This document shows positions 17,180-25,862 of a DNA stretch of 64,000 nt, one piece after another. The notes under the pieces were generated by a model, which was not told the DNA's origin, did not search any database, and saw only the letters and a list, made by a program, of their open reading frames with translations. Position numbers and translations under genes: made by a program. The stretch lies in contig OY970288.1 in NCBI GenBank assembly GCA_963716085.1, forward strand, positions 248,001 to 312,000, given 5' to 3'. The DNA is from Persicitalea sp963716085 (GTDB lineage: Bacteria > Bacteroidota > Bacteroidia > Cytophagales > Spirosomataceae). Numbering within the stretch: the stretch's first letter is position 1; each line of letters opens with the position of its first letter.

Positions 17180-17521
17180 ATGCCCCGCTATCTGATCGAC
17201 ATCAACCTGCCTTATTATTTTTCGCTTTGGCATACAGACGAGTATATTCACCAAAGAGACCTCAATCCCAAGGCAGCGGATACCGAAATTTGGCAGTATG
17301 CCAAATCGCGCAAACTGACCATTATTACTAAGGATCGGGATTACTCCGACCGGATTCTGCTTTCAGATCCCCCTCCCCGCATTATTCATTTAAGAGTTGG
17401 CAATATGAAACTGCGGGATTTCCACATTTTCGTATCTGCTCATTGGGACGAAATCATTGAGATGAGCAGGACATACAAACTAGTGTACGTTTTTAAAAAC
17501 CGAATGGAGGGAGTGCATTGA
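17180..17521 (+). CDS. DUF5615 PIN-like toxin
   Basis: A 113-residue protein with MPRYLIDINLPYYFS at the start, whose Asp is the first acidic residue of a PIN-like active site, and TIITKDRDYSDRILL, with the second acidic pair. DUF5615 proteins are predicted RNases that pair with DUF433 antitoxins. I set the start at the ATG at 17180, although a GTG that overlaps the previous stop is also in frame. The pair lies directly before the rpsL promoter. Confidence 0.82.
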   Translation: MPRYLIDINLPYYFSLWHTDEYIHQRDLNPKAADTEIWQYAKSRKLTIITKDRDYSDRILLSDPPPRIIHLRVGNMKLRDFHIFVSAHWDEIIEMSRTYKLVYVFKNRMEGVH

Positions 17522-17553
17522 TCGCTCTCCCCGGAAAACTTTCGCCCCGAGCC

Positions 17554-17583
17554 TTGCAAATCAGCGGCTTTTCCCTAATTTTG
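17554..17583 (+). promoter_or_regulatory. Promoter of rpsL
   Basis: TTG at 17554-17556, a 19-base spacer, then TAATTTTG at 17576-17583. The sequence that follows, GCAGTCCGATTTTTTCAAAA, closely matches that after the rplC promoter, which suggests a shared start of the transcript. Confidence 0.75.
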
Positions 17584-17657
17584 CAGTCCGATTTTTTCAA
17601 AAAAACTGTATCTATCAGAACGAATAGCTCATTAGCCGTTCAAAATCAAAAAGTTAA

Positions 17658-18065
17658 ATGCCTACTATTTCACAATTAGTCCGTAAAGGACGCGAGAAAA
17701 TGACGTGGAAATCCAAGTCTCCGGCTTTGGATTCCTGCCCGCAGCGCCGGGGCGTGTGCACCCGCGTGTACACCACGACGCCCAAGAAGCCCAACTCGGC
17801 CCTCCGCAAGGTGGCCCGCGTGCGCCTCAGCAACCAGAAAGAAGTAAACGCCTACATCCCCGGTGAAGGCCACAACCTGCAGGAGCACTCGATCGTGCTG
17901 ATTCGCGGCGGACGGGTGAAAGACCTGCCCGGTGTGCGTTACCACATCATCCGGGGTGCCCTGGATACCTCCGGCGTAAACGGCCGCAAGCAGCGTCGCT
18001 CCAAGTACGGCGCCAAGCGCCCCAAGCCCGGACAAGAGGCGGCACCCGCCAAAAAGAAGAAATAA
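17658..18065 (+). CDS. rpsL: 30S ribosomal protein S12
   Basis: Decoding-centre protein of the small subunit, 135 residues. The invariant TTPKKPNSALRKVARVRL carries the lysines that contact the decoding site, and GGRVKDLPGVRYHIIRG holds the Asp that is methylthiolated in many bacteria. Sequence at the streptomycin-resistance positions looks wild type (KKPNSA). It is the first gene of the str cluster, with its own promoter, and is followed after 121 bases by rpsG. The C-terminus is Lys-rich, as is usual. Confidence 0.97.
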   Translation: MPTISQLVRKGREKMTWKSKSPALDSCPQRRGVCTRVYTTTPKKPNSALRKVARVRLSNQKEVNAYIPGEGHNLQEHSIVLIRGGRVKDLPGVRYHIIRGALDTSGVNGRKQRRSKYGAKRPKPGQEAAPAKKKK

Positions 18066-18186
18066 TCAATCCGCAGTCTCGACTTTTTATTAGGCAAAAG
18101 ACTTGATATGAAGGGGAAGTAATCCTGAGCTTATGGTTTGGGGTGAATGAGTTGCAAAACGAAACCTATTTTAATTTTTAGAAGCA

Positions 18187-18654
18187 ATGAGAAAATCAAA
18201 ACCAAAGAAGCGGTACATTCTGCCCGACCCGAAGTTCCGCGATGTGATGGTGACCAAGTTCGTCAATAACCTGATGTACGACGGCAAGAAAAGCACCGCC
18301 TTCACGATTTTTTACGACGCCATTGAGCAAGTAGAGAAAAAAACCGGCGACAACGGACTCGATCTGTTCCGCAAAGCCCTGAACAACGTAACGCCCGGCG
18401 TGGAGGTAAAAAGCCGCCGCGTGGGTGGTGCCACTTTCCAGGTGCCTACCGAAGTACGTCCCGAGCGCAAGCAGTCGCTGGGGATGAAGTGGCTCATCAG
18501 CTACGCCCGCAAGCGCGGCGAGAAGACCATGATGGATCGCCTGGCCGCCGAGATTATGGCCGCCGCCAAAGGAGAAGGTGCCGCCGTAAAGAAAAAGGAC
18601 GACACGCACCGCATGGCCGAAGCCAACAAGGCGTTCTCCCACTTCCGTTTCTAG
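18187..18654 (+). CDS. rpsG: 30S ribosomal protein S7
   Basis: Primary 16S rRNA-binding protein that organises the head of the small subunit, 155 residues. The blocks LVTKFVNNLM-like (VTKFVNNLMYDGKKSTA), GVEVKSRRVGGATFQVPTEV and MAEANKAFSHFRF at the end are diagnostic. It is followed by a clear terminator at 18683-18713, so rpsL and rpsG form a short transcript separate from fusA. In many bacteria fusA follows rpsG directly; here a foreign-looking gene lies between them. Confidence 0.97.
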   Translation: MRKSKPKKRYILPDPKFRDVMVTKFVNNLMYDGKKSTAFTIFYDAIEQVEKKTGDNGLDLFRKALNNVTPGVEVKSRRVGGATFQVPTEVRPERKQSLGMKWLISYARKRGEKTMMDRLAAEIMAAAKGEGAAVKKKDDTHRMAEANKAFSHFRF

Positions 18655-18682
18655 GAAACCAGTTTTTTTTGAAAATACCGGG

Positions 18683-18713
18683 AAAGCCCGCTTCGTCAGG
18701 AGTGGGCTTTTTA
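18683..18713 (+). terminator. Terminator after rpsG
   Basis: AAAGCCCGC, loop, GTGGGCTTT followed by TTTA. It ends the rpsL-rpsG transcript. Confidence 0.75.
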
Positions 18714-18758
18714 TTTGTATAAGGGTAATGTATATTTGGATAAAAAACTGGAATAGCT

Positions 18759-19529
18759 ATGGAAAAGCCAATCTCCGAAAGCGAGTCTGTTGACGAAACT
18801 GTTAAGCGAATCCGTCATAGCTCGACCGTCAACCATGCAATCGAATGGATTCCTCTAAGTGGAAAAGTAGCTCTCGCTATTCTGATAGTTGTCTCATTGG
18901 GTAGCTGTTCCTTTGAGACTGATTCAAGATACCCTTATCTCAGATTCGACAAGAACGACACAAAAACATTCATCGACTACCAGAAAGGCAGGATCTTAGT
19001 ATTCAACAGCCTGACAGCACCGAGTCGGTCTTATCAAGTGGAGGAAATAATCCAAAGGAAAAGTGAGTACACAAGAGGAATGGGCTTTTTAAGCGAGTAT
19101 GCTTCTAAATATTACGATTACGACGAACGGATAATCACGTTTAAAAACTTGAATGGGAAAATCAACAAATGGGTAATCAACTATCGTAAAAGCCCGTCTG
19201 CCTCGGATGCCTCAGGCAAACCCGATTTATCGTCTCCTGCCAAACTGCATTCGAGAATGCTTATGTGGGAGTGGAATGGTACGACTGGACATCAATATCC
19301 GATTGATCTAAATGACAAAACCGAATTGGTGACTTTACAAATCGGGAACCAGCAGGTTCGTAATGTTCGAAAAATTACAAGCGTCAACAACCGTTTGCCA
19401 ACTGCAACTACCAAATCATCTAACCCGGAGCGGCTCGACTGGGATATCAATGTACTCTATTTTAGTGCTGAACTGGGGGTAATTGGGTTTAGCAATGAGG
19501 GCGGCGATACTTGGTTGCTGGAGAAATAA
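18759..19529 (+). CDS. Hypothetical lipoprotein-like protein between rpsG and fusA
   Basis: A 256-residue protein that I do not recognise. A hydrophobic stretch at about residues 33-50 ends in LGSC, a good lipobox, but the polar region before it is unusually long for a lipoprotein signal (about 32 residues). The rest is soluble and rich in Ser, Asn and Lys. Base composition is visibly more AT-rich than in the ribosomal genes on both sides. It has its own -7-like box TATATTTG at 18731-18738 and sits after the rpsG terminator, so it looks like an independent insertion into the str cluster. Confidence 0.7.
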   Translation: MEKPISESESVDETVKRIRHSSTVNHAIEWIPLSGKVALAILIVVSLGSCSFETDSRYPYLRFDKNDTKTFIDYQKGRILVFNSLTAPSRSYQVEEIIQRKSEYTRGMGFLSEYASKYYDYDERIITFKNLNGKINKWVINYRKSPSASDASGKPDLSSPAKLHSRMLMWEWNGTTGHQYPIDLNDKTELVTLQIGNQQVRNVRKITSVNNRLPTATTKSSNPERLDWDINVLYFSAELGVIGFSNEGGDTWLLEK

Positions 19530-19659
19530 TCAGATTGTCCTTCGTTATGTTTCCCCTCATCTTCCGACCGCTAAAAAAGCCGATTTTGCGGTTAGCTTTT
19601 AAAACTGACCTCAAATCACGGCTCACAAGCTCGCTTCTCTGAGAAAAACACCCCAATAA

Positions 19660-19690
19660 TTGACTAAACAAAAATAAAACACTATTTTTG
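19660..19690 (+). promoter_or_regulatory. Promoter of fusA
   Basis: TTG at 19660-19662, a 20-base spacer, then TATTTTTG at 19683-19690. It is followed by CGACTCGATTTTCGG and a purine-rich GGGAGGGGAGG-like tract, almost the same as the start of the rpsJ leader at 22121. The leader to the fusA start is about 95 bases. Confidence 0.75.
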
Positions 19691-19789
19691 CGACTCGATT
19701 TTCGGGAGGGGAGGCACTAATCTGCTAATTCGTCCGTTTTCAGCCGCATTACACATTTAGCAACAGACCTTTAAACATTCACTTCCAGC

Positions 19790-21913
19790 ATGGCACGTGA
19801 CCTAAGATTGACCCGGAATATCGGGATTGCCGCCCACATCGACGCGGGCAAAACCACCACCACCGAGCGTATCCTTTATTACGCGGGTGTCAGCCACAAG
19901 ATCGGCGAGGTACACGACGGTGCCGCCACCATGGACTGGATGGAGCAGGAGCAGGAGCGAGGCATCACCATTACGTCCGCCGCTACCACGGTGGACTGGA
20001 TGTACCGCGACGAGAAATATCACATCAACATCATCGACACCCCCGGCCACGTGGACTTCACGGTGGAGGTGAACCGCTCCCTCCGCGTGTTGGACGGACT
20101 AGTTTTCCTGTTTAGTGCCGTGGATGGCGTCGAGCCGCAGTCGGAAACGAACTGGCGTCTGGCCAATAACTACAACGTGGCCCGTATCGGCTTCGTGAAC
20201 AAGATGGATCGCTCGGGAGCGGACTTCCTGATGGTTTGTGAGCAGGTGAAAGAAATGCTGGGCAGCTACGCGGTGCCTTTGCAGTTGCCGATCGGGGCCG
20301 AAGACAACTTCCGGGGTGTGGTCGATTTGATCAACTTCCGGGGCATCGAGTGGAACGAGGAGGACATGGGCATGACCTTTACGGAGGTCCCCATTCCTGA
20401 GGACATGGTCGAGGAAGCCAAGGAGTGGCGCGAGAAGTTGCTCGAAGCCGTGGCCGAGTTTGACGATACCCTCCTGGAAAAGTACTTCGAGGATCCCAAA
20501 TCCATTTCGGAAGACGAAATTTTGGACGCCCTGCGCGCCGCGACGATCAGCATGAAGATCGTACCGATGGTGTGCGGTTCTTCTTTCAAGAACAAAGGCG
20601 TGCAGACCATGCTGGACTACGTGATGGCGATTCTGCCCTCACCCCTGGATCGTGGCACGATTACGGGTACCGACCCCCACAGCGAAGAAAAAATCACGCG
20701 TGAGCCTAAGGGCGATGACCCCTTCTGCGCCCTGGCCTTTAAAATTGCCACCGACCCCTACGTGGGCCGCTTGTGCTTCATTCGTTCCTATTCGGGCACG
20801 CTGGAATCGGGTTCTTATGTCTTGAACAACCGTTCGAGCAACAAGGAGCGTATTTCCCGCATTTTCCAGATGCACGCCAACAAGCAAAATCAAATCGACC
20901 GTCTCGAAGCGGGCGATATCGGTGCTGTGGTTGGTTTTAAAGACATTAAAACGGGCGACACCCTTTCGGACGAGAAGCACCCCATCGTTCTCGAGTCGAT
21001 GGTATTCCCCGAGCCGGTTATCGGCTACGCCATCGAGCCTAAGAAGAGCGCTGACCAGGACAAATTCGGTAACGCCATTGCGAAGCTGATCGAGGAGGAT
21101 CCCACGCTGCAAGTCAACACCGACGAGGAGACGGGTCAGACCATCATCCGCGGCATGGGTGAGCTGCACCTGGAAATCATCATCGACCGGATGCGCCGCG
21201 AGTTCAAGGTAGAGATCAACCAGGGCGCCCCGCAGGTAGCCTACAAGGAGGCGCTGACCAAGACTTACGAGCACCGCGAGGTTTACAAGAAGCAAACGGG
21301 TGGTCGCGGTAAATTTGCCGACATCGCCTTCGAAATCGGACCCCGCGACGACGCCGAAGAAGGCAAGGAAGTGGAGCAGGGTTTGCAGTTCGAGAACGCC
21401 ATCGTCGGTGGTGCCATTCCCCGCGAATTCATTCCTTCGGTTCAGAAAGGCTTCGACGAGGCCATGAAAAACGGCCCGTTGGCCGGCTATCCGCTGGATT
21501 CGATGAAGGTGCGCCTGTTCCACGGCTCTTTCCACGATGTGGACTCCGACTCCTTCTCTTTCGAGATGGCCGCCCGCATCGGCTTTAAGGAATCAGCCCG
21601 CCACGCGGGTGTCAAACTGCTCGAACCCATCATGGCCGTCGAGGTAGTTTCTCCCGAAGAATACACGGGTCCCATCACGGGCGACCTCAACCGTCGCCGT
21701 GGCCTGATGAAGGGCATGGATACCAAAGCCGGTTCACAAGTCGTGAAGGCCGACGTGCCGCTGTCCGAACTATTCGGCTATGTGACCGACCTCCGCACCA
21801 TCACCTCGGGCCGCGCCACGGCTAGCCTGACCTTCTCGCACTACGACATCATCCCCTCCGGCCTGGCCGACGCGGTGATTACAAAGGCGAAGGGAGGGCC
21901 GGTGAATGCTTAA
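19790..21913 (+). CDS. fusA: Elongation factor G
   Basis: Translocation GTPase of 707 residues. The G motifs are clear: AHIDAGKTTTTERILYYAG (P-loop), DTPGHVDFTVEV (G3) and NKMD (G4). Domains II to V follow in the normal order, with RGMGELHLEIIIDRMRREF in domain III and YEPV-like C-terminal blocks (LLEPIMAVEVVSPEEYTG). It has its own promoter and a strong terminator, so it is a single-gene transcript. The leader start is shared with rpsJ, which suggests joint control. Confidence 0.97.
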   Translation: MARDLRLTRNIGIAAHIDAGKTTTTERILYYAGVSHKIGEVHDGAATMDWMEQEQERGITITSAATTVDWMYRDEKYHINIIDTPGHVDFTVEVNRSLRVLDGLVFLFSAVDGVEPQSETNWRLANNYNVARIGFVNKMDRSGADFLMVCEQVKEMLGSYAVPLQLPIGAEDNFRGVVDLINFRGIEWNEEDMGMTFTEVPIPEDMVEEAKEWREKLLEAVAEFDDTLLEKYFEDPKSISEDEILDALRAATISMKIVPMVCGSSFKNKGVQTMLDYVMAILPSPLDRGTITGTDPHSEEKITREPKGDDPFCALAFKIATDPYVGRLCFIRSYSGTLESGSYVLNNRSSNKERISRIFQMHANKQNQIDRLEAGDIGAVVGFKDIKTGDTLSDEKHPIVLESMVFPEPVIGYAIEPKKSADQDKFGNAIAKLIEEDPTLQVNTDEETGQTIIRGMGELHLEIIIDRMRREFKVEINQGAPQVAYKEALTKTYEHREVYKKQTGGRGKFADIAFEIGPRDDAEEGKEVEQGLQFENAIVGGAIPREFIPSVQKGFDEAMKNGPLAGYPLDSMKVRLFHGSFHDVDSDSFSFEMAARIGFKESARHAGVKLLEPIMAVEVVSPEEYTGPITGDLNRRRGLMKGMDTKAGSQVVKADVPLSELFGYVTDLRTITSGRATASLTFSHYDIIPSGLADAVITKAKGGPVNA

Positions 21914-21981
21914 TGCATTAGAAGCGTGGGCTTATTTGGCTCTTGATTTTTAATGCCAAGAGATCGTTTGGACTTTTAATA

Positions 21982-22026
21982 AACAGAGAAGGCCAGCTCT
22001 AGTATGAAGCTGGCCTTCTCTGTTTT
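21982..22026 (+). terminator. Strong terminator after fusA
   Basis: AACAGAGAAGGCCAGCT, nine-base loop, AGCTGGCCTTCTCTGTT then T: a perfect 17-base-pair stem. It ends the fusA transcript before the rpsJ promoter. Confidence 0.88.
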
Positions 22027-22089
22027 GAGATCAACGACGAAAAAGTTCGGCTTACAGAGAGATTGTTTTCTTGAAAAATAAATTTTGGA

Positions 22090-22120
22090 TTTGTTTTCGC
22101 AAGAAATTAGTCTAATTTTG
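22090..22120 (+). promoter_or_regulatory. Promoter of rpsJ
   Basis: TTTG at 22090-22093, a 19-base spacer, then TAATTTTG at 22113-22120. The following CGACTCGATTTTCGG is identical to the sequence after the fusA promoter. Confidence 0.75.
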
Positions 22121-22269
22121 CGACTCGATTTTCGGTAGGGTAGGTGTCAACGAATACTAATCCGCTCGATTTTCATTCTTACCACCAGCGAAGCAAATGG
22201 TTCTTTCGTCAGTGGTCGTTCGTCGGGAACGGACACCTATTATAATGAACCAGCCTACAAACCATTAGA

Positions 22270-22575
22270 ATGAATCAGAAAATTCGCATTAAGCTGAAAT
22301 CCTTCGACCACATGCTGGTCGATGCTTCGGCGGAGAAAATTGTCAAGGCAGTGAAGGCCACGGGCGCGGTAATCAGCGGCCCCATTCCTTTGCCAACGAA
22401 GAAGGAGAAGTTCACGGTACTGCGTTCGCCGCACGTCAACAAAAAAGCACGGGAGCAATTTCAGCTTTGCACCTACAAGCGTTTGGTGGATATCTTCTCG
22501 TCCAGCGCCAAGACGGTCGATGCCTTGATGAAACTCGAACTGCCCAGTGGCGTCGATGTAGAGATTAAGGTATAA
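22270..22575 (+). CDS. rpsJ: 30S ribosomal protein S10
   Basis: Protein of the 30S head, also the NusE transcription factor subunit, 101 residues. The blocks IRIKLKSFDHMLVDASAEKI, GPIPLPTKKEKFTVLRSPHVNKKAREQF-like segment and MKLELPSGVDVEIKV identify it. In most bacteria it opens the S10 operon. Here it has its own promoter and leader and is separated from rplC by 434 bases with a repeat array, a terminator and a second promoter. Confidence 0.97.
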   Translation: MNQKIRIKLKSFDHMLVDASAEKIVKAVKATGAVISGPIPLPTKKEKFTVLRSPHVNKKAREQFQLCTYKRLVDIFSSSAKTVDALMKLELPSGVDVEIKV

Positions 22576-22580
22576 GCAGC

Positions 22581-22760
22581 CATTAGCTGTTAGCCTTTTA
22601 TTTTTAGACTTTTGTTCAAAAACTGGAACTGAGACTCAAAGTAAAAACTTGCTAAACAGCTAAACAGCTAAACAGCTAAACAGCTAAACAGCTAAACAGC
22701 TAAACAGCTAAACAGCTAAACAGCTAAACAGCTAAACAGCTAAACAGCTAAACAGCTAAC
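22581..22760. repeat. Eight-base tandem array GCTAAACA with partner arm, rpsJ-rplC gap
   Basis: Thirteen perfect copies of GCTAAACA run from 22651 to 22754, followed by a degenerate copy (GCTAACAA). About 60 bases upstream, 22581-22595 reads CATTAGCTGTTAGCC, which is complementary to the repeat word, so the region can fold as a hairpin with a very uneven arm. The same word occurs four times before rplV. The array is part of the 434-base gene-free gap 22576-23009; the rest of the gap holds a terminator at 22864 and the rplC promoter at 22951. Confidence 0.9.
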
Positions 22761-22863
22761 AACATATTGGTCGGGTGAAGGTCCACTTTCGGAAACCGCA
22801 TCTGAGTTCTTCCCCAAAGAAGAGGCCATGTCAAGTATTGACTGGCGCTTTCCACGGCGATTG

Positions 22864-22896
22864 AGGTCAGATGTCACACGCATCTGACCTTTTTTG
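22864..22896 (+). terminator. Terminator or attenuator between rpsJ and rplC
   Basis: GAGGTCAGATG, loop TCACACG, CATCTGACC then TTTTTT. It should end rpsJ transcripts, or act as an attenuator if transcription from rpsJ continues into rplC. It lies 55 bases before the rplC -7 box. Confidence 0.8.
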
Positions 22897-22950
22897 TTGA
22901 GAATCAGAAAAATAAATGAGGGGCTGGGTAGGAAGTCTGAAAGGTTTTCC

Positions 22951-22958
22951 TAACTTTG
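22951..22958 (+). promoter_or_regulatory. Promoter -7 box of rplC
   Basis: TAACTTTG followed by GCAGTCCGTTTCAAAAAAA-like sequence (from 22959). The part after the box matches that after the rpsL box. No good TTTG is seen at the usual distance upstream, so this promoter may need an activator or have a weak -33 box. Confidence 0.6.
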
Positions 22959-23009
22959 CAGTCCGTTTCAAAAAAAGGTTCAATCCCTGCTATTTTAAAA
23001 CAATAAAAG

Positions 23010-23630
23010 ATGTCTGGTTTAATAGGAAAAAAGATCGGAATGACCAGTTTGTACGATGCTGACGGGCAGGCTCTGGCATGTACGGTGATTCAGGCGGGTC
23101 CTTGCGTCGTAACGCAACTCAGGACTGAAGAAAAAGATGGCTACAAAGCCGTTCAGCTCGCTTACGGCGAGAAGAAAGAGAAGAACACCACCAAGCCGAT
23201 GCTGGGTCACTTCAAGGCGGCGGGTACTACGCCCAAGCGCAAAGTGGTCGAGTTCAAGTACTTCGCCCGTCAATTCGAACTAGGAAATACGCTAGAGGTT
23301 GCGGATGTTTTCGCCGAGGGCGATTTCGTGGACGTAGTCGGTAAGGTAAAAGGACGCGGCTTTCAAGGCGTCGTAAAGCGCCACGGTTTCTCGGGTGTGG
23401 GTGGACAAACCCATGGTCAGCACAACCGCGCCCGTCACCCCGGCTCCATCGGTGCCTGTTCGTTCCCCTCACGGGTATTCAAAGGACTCCGCATGGGAGG
23501 TCGCATGGGCGGCAACCGCGTGACGATCCAAAACCTGCGCGTGTTGAAAATTATCCCCGAGCAGAACCTGCTGGTTATTAGTGGCTCGGTTCCCGGTGCC
23601 AAGCAATCATTCGTAATCATTGAGAAATAA
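23010..23630 (+). CDS. rplC: 50S ribosomal protein L3
   Basis: Binds 23S rRNA close to the peptidyl transferase centre, 206 residues. MSGLIGKKIGMTSLYDADG at the start, KGRGFQGVVKRHGFSG and HGQHNRARHPGSIGACSFPS, with the extended loop that reaches toward the catalytic centre, are typical. It is the first gene of the long S10 transcript in this genome, preceded by its own -7 box. It is followed by rplD after 4 bases. Confidence 0.97.
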   Translation: MSGLIGKKIGMTSLYDADGQALACTVIQAGPCVVTQLRTEEKDGYKAVQLAYGEKKEKNTTKPMLGHFKAAGTTPKRKVVEFKYFARQFELGNTLEVADVFAEGDFVDVVGKVKGRGFQGVVKRHGFSGVGGQTHGQHNRARHPGSIGACSFPSRVFKGLRMGGRMGGNRVTIQNLRVLKIIPEQNLLVISGSVPGAKQSFVIIEK

Positions 23631-23634
23631 TCCG

Positions 23635-24270
23635 ATGGAACTGTCAATATTAAATGTAAAGGGCGAAGACACCGGCAAGAAAGTAACGCTGTCGGAAGAA
23701 ATCTTCGGAATTCAACCCAACGAACACGTCGTATATCTGGACGTAAAGCAGTACCTGGCCAATCAGCGCCAGGGAACGCACAAGGCCAAAGAGCGCGGCG
23801 AGGTGAATTACTCCACCCGCAAGCTGAAGCGTCAGAAAGGTACGGGCGGTGCGCGTGCCGGTAGCCGTCGTTCCCCCGTGATGGTCGGTGGTGGCCGCAT
23901 CTTCGGCCCCCGTCCCCGCGACTACGGTTTCAAGATCAACAAGAAGACGAAAGTACTGGCCCGCAAGTCGGTGCTGGCCGCCAAGGCGCAAGCCGACGCG
24001 GTGATGATTTTGGAGAATTTCACTTTCGATGCCCCCAAGACTAAGGATTACCTGAATTTCCTGGATGCGCACTCGCTGACGGGCAAGAAAACGCTCCTGA
24101 TTCTGGGCGAGGCAGATAACAACGTGTACCTGTCGGGGCGTAATATTCCCAAGACTAAAATCACCACGGCCTCGCAGGTCAACACCTACGAGCTGCTGCA
24201 CGCCGATCGTCTGCTGATCAGCGAACCCGCCCTGATTGTTCTGGATAACATTTTGAATAGATACCAATAA
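23635..24270 (+). CDS. rplD: 50S ribosomal protein L4
   Basis: Lines the exit tunnel of the large subunit, 211 residues. The start is the ATG four bases after rplC, 5 codons inside the longest frame; MELSILNVKGEDTGKKVTLS fits the family N-terminus. The tunnel loop region QKGTGGARAGSRRSPVMVGG is clear. In Escherichia coli, L4 represses the S10 operon through the leader before rpsJ; here any such site would have to lie before rplC, which is inference. One base separates it from rplW. Confidence 0.97.
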   Translation: MELSILNVKGEDTGKKVTLSEEIFGIQPNEHVVYLDVKQYLANQRQGTHKAKERGEVNYSTRKLKRQKGTGGARAGSRRSPVMVGGGRIFGPRPRDYGFKINKKTKVLARKSVLAAKAQADAVMILENFTFDAPKTKDYLNFLDAHSLTGKKTLLILGEADNNVYLSGRNIPKTKITTASQVNTYELLHADRLLISEPALIVLDNILNRYQ

Positions 24271-24271
24271 G

Positions 24272-24559
24272 ATGAGTGTACTTAAGCGTCCGATCATAAC
24301 CGAAAAAGTGACCGCCCAGGGAGCTTTGCGGAAATACACCTTCGAGGTGGAGAAAACGGCGAACAAATTCGAGATCAAAGATGCGGTCGAGAAAATGTTC
24401 GATGTGAAAGTGGAAAAGGTGAACACCATGCGCAGCATCGGTAAATCCAAAACGCGCGTGTCGGGTGGCAAGCAGGTAACGGGGAAGACCTCGACTTACA
24501 AGAAAGCCATCATCACCGTAGCCGAAGGCGAAATCATCGACCTCTACGGAGAAGTGTAA
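24272..24559 (+). CDS. rplW: 50S ribosomal protein L23
   Basis: Exit-site protein that docks signal recognition particle and trigger factor, 95 residues. MSVLKRPIITEKVTAQGALR, then YTFEVEKTANKFEIKDAVEK, FDVKVEKVNTM and the C-terminal acidic end fit the family. It follows rplD after one base. The gap to rplB holds a REP-like hairpin (24566-24587). Confidence 0.96.
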   Translation: MSVLKRPIITEKVTAQGALRKYTFEVEKTANKFEIKDAVEKMFDVKVEKVNTMRSIGKSKTRVSGGKQVTGKTSTYKKAIITVAEGEIIDLYGEV

Positions 24560-24565
24560 TGTGAT

Positions 24566-24587
24566 GTGGTACGGACTGCCAGTCCGT
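24566..24587 (+). repeat. REP-like hairpin, rplW-rplB gap
   Basis: GTGG followed by TACGGACTGCCAGTCCGT, with the inner stem ACGGACT/AGTCCGT. It matches the left half of the REPIN at 58713 except for paired changes that keep the stem. This is the form of a single REP sequence: a GTGG head and a short stem-loop. Confidence 0.65.
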
Positions 24588-24647
24588 CTACTCAAACCTC
24601 TCACTTCCCTCGAATATAAAGACCAACAAAACTGAGACCATACAATC

Positions 24648-25475
<828 letters not shown>

Positions 25476-25484
25476 GTAAGCGAT

Positions 25485-25763
25485 ATGTCACGTTCATTAA
25501 AAAAAGGCCCTTACATCGATTATCGTTTGGAGAACAAAATCCACGCGATGAACGACGCCGCCCGCAAGTCAGTCATCAAGACCTGGTCGCGCCGTTCGAT
25601 GATTTCTCCCGAATTCATCGGCCACACCTTCGCCGTACATAATGGCAACAAGTTCATTCCGGTGTACGTCACCGAGAACATGGTGGGTCACAAGCTGGGT
25701 GAATTTTCGCCCACGCGGAACTTCCGGGGTCACACGGCCAAAAAGGACAAAGGAAGACGATAG
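25485..25763 (+). CDS. rpsS: 30S ribosomal protein S19
   Basis: Protein of the 30S head that forms a complex with S13, 92 residues. MSRSLKKGPYIDYRLENKI at the start, TWSRRSMISPEFIGHTFAVH and KLGEFSPTRNFRGHTAKKDK at the end are typical. It follows rplB after 9 bases and is separated from rplV by the 99-base repeat-bearing gap. Confidence 0.97.
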   Translation: MSRSLKKGPYIDYRLENKIHAMNDAARKSVIKTWSRRSMISPEFIGHTFAVHNGNKFIPVYVTENMVGHKLGEFSPTRNFRGHTAKKDKGRR

Positions 25764-25769
25764 GAGGAT

Positions 25770-25853
25770 GGTTAGCTGTTGAAGACTGGGTTTTACAACA
25801 AATGGTAATCATTCTAGCCGAGCTAAACAGCTAAACAGCTAAACAGCTAAACA
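25770..25853. repeat. GCTAAACA repeats with partner arm, rpsS-rplV gap
   Basis: Four perfect copies of GCTAAACA at 25822-25853, nine bases before the rplV start, with GGTTAGCTGTT at 25770-25780 as the complementary arm. The design is the same as in the rpsJ-rplC gap: one short arm near the upstream stop codon and an iterated arm near the downstream start. Confidence 0.85.
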
Positions 25854-25862
25854 TAAAATAAC

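Larger units (their letters stand above)
21914..22269. other. fusA-rpsJ gap: terminator, promoter and leader
   Basis: No gene in these 356 bases. They contain the fusA terminator (21982-22026), the rpsJ promoter (22090-22120) and a leader of about 145 bases before rpsJ. The leader contains TGGTCGTTCGTCGGGAACGG near 22212-22231 and GGACACCT, words that also occur near 6722-6760. Confidence 0.7.

Noticed and set aside
22651..22754. CRISPR array
   Set aside because: The 8-base units are directly adjacent, with no spacers, and no cas gene is near. It is a simple tandem repeat.
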